A stretch of DNA of 64,000 nucleotides from Anastrepha obliqua (lineage: Eukaryota; Arthropoda; Insecta; Diptera; Tephritidae), in assembly GCF_027943255.1 (NCBI RefSeq), contig NC_072893.1, forward strand, positions 123,627,784 through 123,691,783. The letters are read 5' to 3'. Shown here in pieces: positions 56,615 to 64,000 of this stretch (its first letter is position 1; each line of letters starts with the position of its first letter). The notes under the pieces were generated by a model, which did not search any database, was not told the origin of the DNA, and saw nothing but the letters and a program-made list of their open reading frames with translations. Made by a program: the position numbers and the translations under genes.

Positions 56615-57309
56615 TTTCTTCTTTTTTTATTAGGAAGTTTTTCCTTCATTATTTAGTACGTCATCTCTAGGGGTCCATTTGCCGATATCTGCTTTGAAAG
56701 TGGTTGTGTGCATGTCTTCGATCTCTAGTTATGTACTTCAAATTCTAACATTTAAGTTGCCCATAACAACTGCAATTTCCTATAGATTTTCCTTGAACAA
56801 TGTCTTCATTATCTATGCTTCTTCATGCCAAGCCAATATACAAGGGTATACAAGCAATTTCGAGGAATCTTATCACATCTATGCCGTTTTCAGTTTTAAA
56901 ACTACAGCTAGGCACTATAAAAGCTTAATCATCGTACACTTACACATTTAATTCGATACTAAAAGTATTTGGGTTTTAATCAACTCAAAATATTAAAATA
57001 ATTTTTAAAAATTCATAGATATTAATCTGATAATATAGCTGTGAAAATTCATATGAATCCATATTGGCCGTGAAATACGCATGCAATTTCACAGCTCAAG
57101 AGGTGGAAAGGCTCCCAACATTTTTTCAACGTTGTTTAAATTGCATTTGCTATTTAAAATTTCGTGACAAGTGGTAGTTCGGCGAATTTAAAATTGTGTA
57201 CAAATCAAAATTCAGCAAAAATCTGAAAAATCTGTCTAAAAAGTAAAATTGCTTATTACTTATTTATTTATTTATTAAATTTCTTTGCTTTAATGAACGA
57301 TGAATGCGT
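56615..57309. other. No recognised feature
   Basis: AT-rich, with a TATT run near 57256-57275. The frame 56679-56951 has no domain. Confidence 0.4.
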
Positions 57310-57317
57310 ATACATAC

Positions 57318-57774
57318 TAGGAGCGGGATTATTTTCGAATAATATTCGAATAAACATTATTCGAATAAAACGAATAATACTATTCGTTTCAAATAATTCG
57401 AATAGTTCATTATTCGAATACCTTACTATTCGAATACCTTACTATTCGAATACCTCACTATTCGAATACCTTACAATAAAAAGTAGGTAATATTTTCATT
57501 TAATATAAGCCTTTGCGTGGTTTTTGAATTTGCATACATAGGTACATGCACTTGTACAGAAACCGATTAGTAGTCCGCTAGTCTACCAAAAATAGTAAGG
57601 TATTCGAATAGTAAGGCATTCGAATAGTGAGGTATTCGAATAGTGAGGTATTCGAATAGCATTATTCGAATAAACGAATAAAAAATTCGAATAAATATTA
57701 TTCGAATTACGAATACCTCTCGAATAAAAGATTTTATTATTCGAATAATTTTTATTCGAATAGTCCCACCACTA
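57318..57774. mobile_element. hAT-like foldback MITE with 8-bp target duplication
   Basis: Ends TAGGAGCGGGATTATT and (reverse complement of right) TAGTGGTGGGACTATT match at 12 of 16 positions. ATACATAC occurs directly outside both ends (57310-57317 and 57775-57782), an 8-bp duplication typical of hAT elements. Each arm contains four 16-bp units, TATTCGAATACCTTAC at 57411-57474 and the inverse at 57595-57658, around a 120-nt loop. Further TTCGAATA words fill the arms. There is no coding sequence, so movement needed transposase from elsewhere. Confidence 0.88.
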
Positions 57775-57782
57775 ATACATAC

Positions 57783-58348
57783 AAAGCAAATACCCGCAAT
57801 TCTAATAAGAGTAAGAGGGTGAATGGGAGGAAGCCTAAATCAACAATGCTCTCATTTCGGCAGCTTCTTCTAATAATGAAATTTGTTTTTGATGTGAAAC
57901 TTCTTTACGCGCGTCAGAGTATAATTTCAAAGCCGCGACACATGAGCTAGCGTTACGAAAAACCGTCACGAAATGTATAAGCCTAAGCATTCAACCTATT
58001 CTATTTCTCCGCTTTGTGCGGTGCTTCATAGTCTCCCCACTCTGTTGTCGAACAATTGCCACTCGGCGGTGCTTCGTAGTCTTCCCACTCTGTAGATACG
58101 TATTAGAGAGTATATGACTATGTCATATGGTGACATCCGTATACACGCGCATGCGCGTGGTATTACAGGGGCGAGGAGACGCAGACGCCTAGACACGTAG
58201 AAAACGACGCGGATTTGTGTAGTGTTCATTAAAATTATTATTAAATAATATTCAATATTTAAATATATATTTAGTGAAAGTTAATTTAAAATTTGCAAAT
58301 TAATTTCCAGTTAGAACAGGTATGTATTGATAAATTTTTATAAATATA
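57783..58348. other. No gene; short direct repeat and a 16-bp palindrome
   Basis: GCGGTGCTTCRTAGTCTYCC, continuing CACTCTGT, occurs at 58018 and 58066 (48 bp apart). CACGCGCATGCGCGTG at 58144-58159 is a perfect palindrome. No coding region was recognised. Confidence 0.6.
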
Positions 58349-59637
58349 AAGGGTGATGTTTTAGCTATTATCTTTTTAAACAGTTGGTTTAAACAACTGA
58401 CGCACGTTTCGAGTTTTGTTTCACTGTCAAACATTTTCAGTTTGGTCTATAATTTAACCATATATCGTCTTACAAACGAACAACGCTTGCAAATCATTGA
58501 ATTTTATTAAAAAAATGCGTGATCTGTTAAGAAAATTTATCGCGCGCTTCTTCCATTTTATGGTCAGTTTAATCGACCCACTGAAGCGGCTATTCGAGCT
58601 ATTGTGACTAAATTTAGAACCAAATTTACATTATTGGACATCAAACCACCAACACGCTTACGTAGAGTGCGAACTGAAGAAAATATCGCAGCTGTATCGG
58701 CGAGTGTTAATGAGGACCATCAATTATCGATTCGTCGCCGTTCGCAGCAATTGGGCCTCTGTTACTCAACAACGTGGATTGTGTGAGAGAAGTCTTTCAA
58801 AATACAGCTGGTGCAAGAATTGAAGCCGAACGACCTACCGCAACGCAGAATTTTTGGTGAATGGGCTCATGGAAAGTTGGCCGAAGATCCACTTTTTTAT
58901 CGAAAAATTGTGTTCAGCGACGAAGCTCATTTTTGGATCTATGGGTACGTAAATAAGCAGAATTGTCGATTTTGGAGTGAAGATCAGCCAGAAGAATTGC
59001 AAGAGCTACCAATGTATCCAGAAAAGGTCATAGTTTGGTGCGGTTTATGGGCTGGAGGTATCATTGGACCGTATTTCTTCAAAGATCCTGCGAATCGTAA
59101 CGTAACTGTGAATGGTGAGCGCTACTGTGAAATGATATCCAACTTTTTGTTGCCCAAAATGCAAGAGCTTGACTTGCATGACATTTGGTTTCAGCTAGAC
59201 GGTGCCACATGCCACAGAGCATGCGTTGCAATGGACTTGTTGAGAGGCGAGTTCGGTGAACATTTTATTTCACGTTCGGGACCTGTGAATTGGCCACCCA
59301 GATCATGCGATATAACGCCTTTAGATTATTTTTTGTGGGACTATGTTAAAGCTCATGTCTATTCAGACAATCCTGCTTCAGTTAACGCATTGGAAGCCAA
59401 CATTAAAACATTTATATGTGGGATACTGGCCGAAACATGGGAAAGAGTATGCCAAAATTGGACTAAGCGGATGGACCATTTGAAGCGCAGTCGCGCTCAA
59501 CATTTGCATGAAATAATATTCAAACATTAAATTATATGGAATGTACTATCGATTTAAATAAAAATTTAATGCATTTTTCTTAATTTTACGTGTGTTTTTG
59601 TGAAAAACTTCCTTATAGATCTTAGAAAATCACCCTT
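58349..59637 (+). mobile_element. Nearly full-length rosa-type (DD41D) mariner, second subfamily
   Basis: The left end AAGGGTGATGTTTTAGC and the reverse complement of the right end AAGGGTGATTTTCTAAG form imperfect terminal repeats. TA lies at 58347-58348 and 59638-59639. Length is 1,289 bp, the expected size of an undeleted mariner. It is clearly diverged from the copies at 21 and 52 kb in both ends and protein. Confidence 0.92.
58460..59530 (+). pseudogene. rosa-type mariner transposase, three premature stops
   Basis: A single frame spans 356 codons, close to the ~345 usual for mariners, with no frameshift. The start codon position is ATA (58460). Stops lie at 58508 (TAA), 58520 (TGA) and 58784 (TGA). 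The N-terminal half holds NEQRLQIIEFY and a helix-turn-helix region with RPTEAAIRAIVTKF. The catalytic half (58811-59530) is open: FSDEAHF, WFQLDGATCH (L where sister copies have Q before D) and PLDYFLWDY keep all three aspartates at spacings 92 and 41. The C-terminus is RAQHLHEIIFKH. The stops make it inactive. Confidence 0.9.
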
Positions 59638-59782
59638 TACTATGTCAAATTTAGTATTTATACGAAGAAATTAAATATCAGTATATTGTGATTATGAAAG
59701 ATCTACCTTACACAGTTCACAGGTACTGTTGAGGAAAAACTGCTGTGCTTTACTTAACCCGATTTGACATCACTAATTTGAG

Positions 59783-59988
59783 TTTTTTCTAGTAACGGTC
59801 GCCCCTCGGCAGGTAAAGGCAAACCTCCGAGTGTATTTCTGCCATGAAAAAGCTCCTCATAAAAATATCTGCCGTTCGGTCGGCTTGAAACTGTAGGTCC
59901 CTCTATTTGTGGAAAAACATCAAGACGCACGCCACAAATAGGAGGAGGAGCTCGGCCAAACATCCAAAAAGGGTGTACGCGCCAATTA
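59783..59988 (+). mobile_element. SINE (family 1), head lost, TA-rich tail targeted by mariners
   Basis: The body reads CTAGTAACGGTCGCCCCTCG, CAAACCTCCGAGTGTATTTC, TGCCATGAAAAAGCTCCTC and AGGGTGTACGCGCCAATTAT, ending at about 59988. The tRNA-like head is missing. Its tail is split: the TA repeat resumes at 60334-60362 after a 343-bp mariner derivative. A second mariner fragment begins at the end of that resumed tail. Confidence 0.8.
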
Positions 59989-59990
59989 TA

Positions 59991-60333
59991 AAGGGTGGTT
60001 AAATTTCAAAGGCCGATGTTGAATGTGAACCACAACTAAAGGTCAACGACACCGTGGCCGTCGATAAGCCAGCAACAATTCAAGAGCTGAAGGATGAGAT
60101 AATTCGGCACATTAACGGCATAGAACCTCTATTATGCCTCTGCGCCATCGAAAATTTGGACCATCGGATGGAGGTATGGCGCCGAGGACGCGGCGGCCAT
60201 TTGACCGATATTTTGTTCCATACGTAATTGAGCCATACCAATATTATCATAATAAGGAGAAATGACAATAATTTCCTAAAAAAAATGTATATTATTTAAA
60301 ATCAACACCGGCCCTTGAAACTTAACCACCCTT
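59991..60333 (+). mobile_element. 343-bp mariner deletion derivative with C-terminal transposase remnant
   Basis: Ends AAGGGTGGTTAAATTTCAAA and (reverse complement) AAGGGTGGTTAAGTTTCAAG, continuing through GGCCGRTGTTGA, give ~32-bp terminal repeats with only a few mismatches. TA flanks lie at 59989-59990 and 60334-60335. Inside, the frame 60012-60227 ends a transposase: DKPATIQELKDEIIRHINGI, then RGGHLTDILFHT before the stop. It aligns with the rosa-type C-terminus. All catalytic positions are deleted. Confidence 0.88.
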
Positions 60334-60362
60334 TATATATATTTATATATATTGTATATATA

Positions 60363-60770
60363 GGGTGGGCCATGTAAAATTTGCTGTTTGAATCGGCTAT
60401 AAAAAAAAAATTAATCAATATTTTTTCTAATTTTTTTTTTTTGAAGATTGAACATTGTCATTTATGAATGGAAAATAATATCGTTCAAATGACTGCCACG
60501 ACTGGCTTTATAGTAGGCCATTCGATCAACCCAATTTTTAAGCACATTTTCGATTGTTTGGGCTCCAATTTCATGAATGGCAACTTTGATTTCGTGTTTT
60601 AAAGCATCAATCGTCTCTGGATGGTTCGCATAGCATTTGTCCTTAACGGCTCCCCACAAAAAATAGTCCAACGGGCTTAAATCACAGCTCCGAAGTGGCC
60701 AATTGATATCGAAACTGCGATAGATGTCGTATTTTCTCGCTATATCGACACAATCGAGTCAAGAACAAAC
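60363..60770 (-). mobile_element. rosa-type mariner 3' fragment, another subfamily
   Basis: The left end GGGTGGGCCATGTAAAATTT directly follows TA (60361-60362). On the minus strand, NWPLRSCDLSPLDYFLWGAV carries the third catalytic D near 60670. It is followed by KDKCYANHPETIDALKHEIK and the C-terminus RGSHLNDIIFHS (frame 60462-60671). Upstream sequence is lost beyond about 60770 and no right terminal repeat is seen. Confidence 0.8.
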
Positions 60771-63700
60771 CGATTGTATCCGCTGCTGCTATTGCACCAT
60801 CAATACAAATGTACAGGCTATTGAAGCACCGACTAATGTACAAATTTCAGAAATAAATTAATAATAATATTATCCAATATTATTGTATGTAGTTTTATAA
60901 AAAATCATTTCAATCCTCATTAAAATGTTTAAATTCAATCCAGAAGTTAAGAAGTTTCACTTCAAATATGCGCACATAGTGCGGTTGGCCTTTTTAATTT
61001 AAAATTTTGCTGTTTTAATTCTTTTCATTTTGATTTGTTTACTTTTGACAATTGCTGTTTCATGCATAATTTCACGGCTGTGGGCAGCGCACTTTTGCTA
61101 GTAAAAAATATGAAGCTGTTGCTGAAAAAAAATAAAATAAATAAAATGGGAGTGCGTGAATTGTAAAAGTTGAAACAATGTTGGCAAAATTTATGAGTGC
61201 AAACCTTATCCCATATTTTTCGCTGGTTCAATCAATTGAATTGTGCTAAAATTAAGATGTTGAGTTTTCAAATTTGTTTATAATTTTAGTCCGCCACATT
61301 TTTGCAATGATTTCACAAAACGATTTCTGTTGAAAAACTCTTTAATCATTTCAATACTTTACAACTTTCCCGAATGACTTTCACAGCACATTAATGACGC
61401 CACATTGCAAATAATTGTAAACTTTTCGTTGCCAAAATAATAGCACAACTAAGCAAATGAAATTGGCGTATGAGCACATATACATACACTTGCACCTTAA
61501 AAGCTATTAAACATTCTGCATAAAAGCGAATGACGTCAGTCCGTGATGCACTTTTGTGCGCAAAGCAGTTTTGTGTATTCCATTTGGTGTGCCTGTGTGT
61601 GTGCGTGTTTGAACGCGAAAGCATTGTTGTATATACATACATATGCATGTGAGTGTGTGCACGTGTGGGTGCGAATGAAGAATTATGTTTGCTATATAAC
61701 ACAACCCCAAAGTCATAAATAAATTCACTTATGTGGATAATAAATAATGCAATTTATCTTTAGTTTACGGAGATAAAGAATAATTAAAATTTATGTAAGA
61801 TTATGAAATTGTAATTGTGCAATTTTTACCGTTTATGCAGTAAGCGTAATTACCAGAGATTTATGAAAGTATATCTCTTTCGCCATGTGAACGGAAATCA
61901 ATTTTAGTGAATATTTTTTGCAATAAAAAGTAAAGCATACACAAAAGCGATATTCGAATGCATTCAATTTTATAATTAGAAAGAAAAAAAACTACCAAGC
62001 TTCTTGGCTTTCCAGCTTTCTTTGAGTTTCGACTACCGCCTCCGAATTTTAGTAGTTTAGTTTTTATTCATTTATTTCCCATTGCAAGAGCTGACTGATA
62101 TTAAGCGAAAATAAAAGTTCATGCAAACACGAAAAAACACAACTTGAGAAATTTTTAAAAAATACCATGCTTAAATATTTTTATTTCAAATAGCAAAATA
62201 TTTGTTTTCGGCCCATTTATTTTTGTATGTATGCCTGTTTATTTCGGAATATATTTATTTTGTACTAAATTAACTATTTCTTCAAAATATATAGATGTGC
62301 ACTACACTATTTTCCTTTTTATGCATTTCAAAGTTTGAAGCTTTGACAGCCTTAAAACATTGGACGAAAATTTAAAATTGAAGGAAATATAAATATTTAT
62401 GAATCTGACTTTTCTTTGGCGTCAATGTATGACTCAAAAAATAGAAATTTGCCACAATGCCCTTGATGGAAATTTTAATGCTTCGATTACCAGTATTTCT
62501 TCATTAAGAAGTTTCTATTTTTCTAGAAAAAAAAATGTTCCCACAAAATTTCCCTTAAGGGAAATTTTTTTTTCAGCAAAAGTAGATACTGACACATTTT
62601 ATTTAAAGGTAAAAATGAAATTCAATTAAGTTTATTTAAAAAATAACGCATTTTTTCCTGCAAAAGTATACAACTACATAGTATATTATACATATTTGTA
62701 GTAGAAAAGAGAATGTTTTCTTTAATAAATATGCAAAATGTCCTGCGATGATTAGCTTGTGTATGGATTAACATCACATCCTAATTTTGTGTTGCTAATT
62801 GTCATTTTGAATACATTTGTTTTTAAATAAATAGCAATAATTTGTATGTATTAAAAAACGTAAAATAAGCACGGATGGGGTACAATTTAAGTGTAACTTT
62901 TATATTTGCTATTTTCTATACTTCTTGTTGTTAGGCGGGTTGGGCATAATTGCGTTAAATAATTAATGAAATAAGCGTGAATGAAAACACTGAAAAATCA
63001 TGGTAATGAAAGCCTAAAAAATTAGTGATGGTGGAATTTAGTGGTAGTGCAAAATGCCCCATCCCGGTTTTGTAAATATTAGTTGTATTATTATTATTCA
63101 AACGTTTAAAAAACATCAAATATTTACAATTAATTGCTCTCCCATATAAATAAACTTCTATTCTTTATTGACACAAATATTCGCCTTAATATGATCAGTT
63201 ACTTATTTGTTGGACTTATTTAATGTAGACGCATACAACCCAACGCAATATAAAATACATATTGACAAATTAATATTTACTTGTATTTTTCCATAGTTTC
63301 TCTTTGCTTAGCAGCTTTGACCCGAATTTCAATTTTTCAACTTGAATCTCCAACGCAATTTTGGTAACAAATTTTGTTTTTTTGATTAGTTGCTATCTTT
63401 TTGCAAGTGCATTTGTATGCCTGTATGCATGCTAATGTAGGCGTTTTTATTTGACAAACCCTAATTTAGAATTTTTCTACAGTTATGTAAATAAAACAAA
63501 ATTACTTTTAAATTCATTCAGCCACTGAGCAATTCACGTGGAAAAGTTTCCCCATAGCTATATGGCAATTTTATTTGCATACTCTTGTGAAATTATCCCT
63601 TTCGCACGTTCCTATGACCTTTTGTTACTTTGCTACTCCTATGATGCTATAAAAAGTAGCTAAGTGGTAGTTAGGCTGGCTAAGCATTTGGTCCTTTTCA

Positions 63701-64000
63701 CAGTTTATTTTTATATTTTCTTCAATGATTATTTTCTTTGCAATACTTTTTATACCTTCAAACTACAGTCTAATTTTAGTCAAATGAAAACTTATTCCAA
63801 TTATCCTTCATATTTACATTTATTTGCAACTTCGTTCTTTCAGAACTCGAAATGGAAAGTAAAGGGAAAAAGTACTTAATTGGGGAGCCAGATAATTTAT
63901 GATGTAAGAGTTGGTCTGATGACGCAAATTACTTATTAACTTCCCCACCTGGCACACAGAAAAGTAGTAACTCTGCGTACAGCCTAGGTTATATACTGTG
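60771..64000. other. No recognised gene
   Basis: AT-rich DNA. GT-rich microsatellite-like sequence lies near 61590-61670. Frames at 61391-61728 (minus), 62399-62629 and 63664-63879 (plus) show no domain. The only structured site noticed is the palindrome at 62545. Confidence 0.45.
62545..62568. repeat. 24-bp perfect palindrome
   Basis: AAAATTTCCCTTAAGGGAAATTTT occupies 62545-62568 with no loop and no mismatch. It is surrounded by A- and T-runs. No element was recognised around it. Confidence 0.92.

Overview
The window looks like non-coding, transposon-rich DNA from a fly, most likely a tephritid fruit fly. The evidence is strong AT-richness, many 5'-truncated RNase H-bearing non-LTR retrotransposons, several mariner elements of the DD41D ('rosa') type first known from tephritids, and repeated tRNA-derived SINEs. 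The species cannot be named from the sequence. I found no intact host protein-coding gene, no rRNA, no functional tRNA and no CRISPR. The most host-like parts are a candidate TATA-less Inr/DPE promoter near 13.17 kb and a coding-looking, tandemly duplicated stretch at 56.3-56.6 kb on the minus strand. The window could be a very large intron or an intergenic region.

Layout. 1-4.4 kb: mostly unique AT-rich DNA carrying a cluster of a recurring 16-bp motif (GCATACTTTTAGGCGC and variants). 4.4-6.4 kb: three adjacent non-LTR fragments (I-clade RNase H, I-clade RT, jockey RT). 7.5-7.9 kb: a degenerate 120-bp tandem repeat. 11.3-12.3 kb: a degenerate ~118-bp tandem array keyed on GGTGGCAACGCC. 13.0-13.6 kb: the promoter-like segment. 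13.8-15.5 kb: an AAATA-type A-rich array with a ~300-bp higher-order period. 15.6-19.9 kb: a second cluster of the 16-bp motif, interrupted by a 521-bp mariner derivative.

20.7-28.0 kb: a 7-kb AAATTA-type array that has collected a rosa mariner, two kinds of SINE, a LOA-like retrotransposon (itself carrying a SINE) and another RNase H fragment. 28.8-32.2 kb: a mosaic of mariner and non-LTR debris. 34.0-34.5 kb: a 19-bp minisatellite next to a possible Helentron endonuclease fragment. 34.6-37.3 kb: a T-rich array. 38.9-42.5 kb: non-LTR fragments, SINEs and a 29-G tract. 43.4-44.3 kb: a TTATG pentamer array. 45.9-46.5 kb: a MITE. 47.4-55.1 kb: RT and RNase H fragments, a SINE, and a Tc1-like element with a rosa mariner inside it. 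55.1-56.3 kb: a decayed mariner. 57.3-57.8 kb: a hAT-like foldback element with an 8-bp target duplication. 58.3-60.8 kb: a nearly full-length rosa mariner, then a SINE whose TA-rich tail received two further mariner insertions. 60.8-64 kb: nothing recognised beyond one perfect palindrome.

No operon-like cooperation exists here. The relationships that can be read are insertion order (nesting), shared deletions that imply movement in trans, and tandem arrays acting as insertion sinks. The most unusual signal is the two-cluster 16-bp motif, which no recognised element explains.
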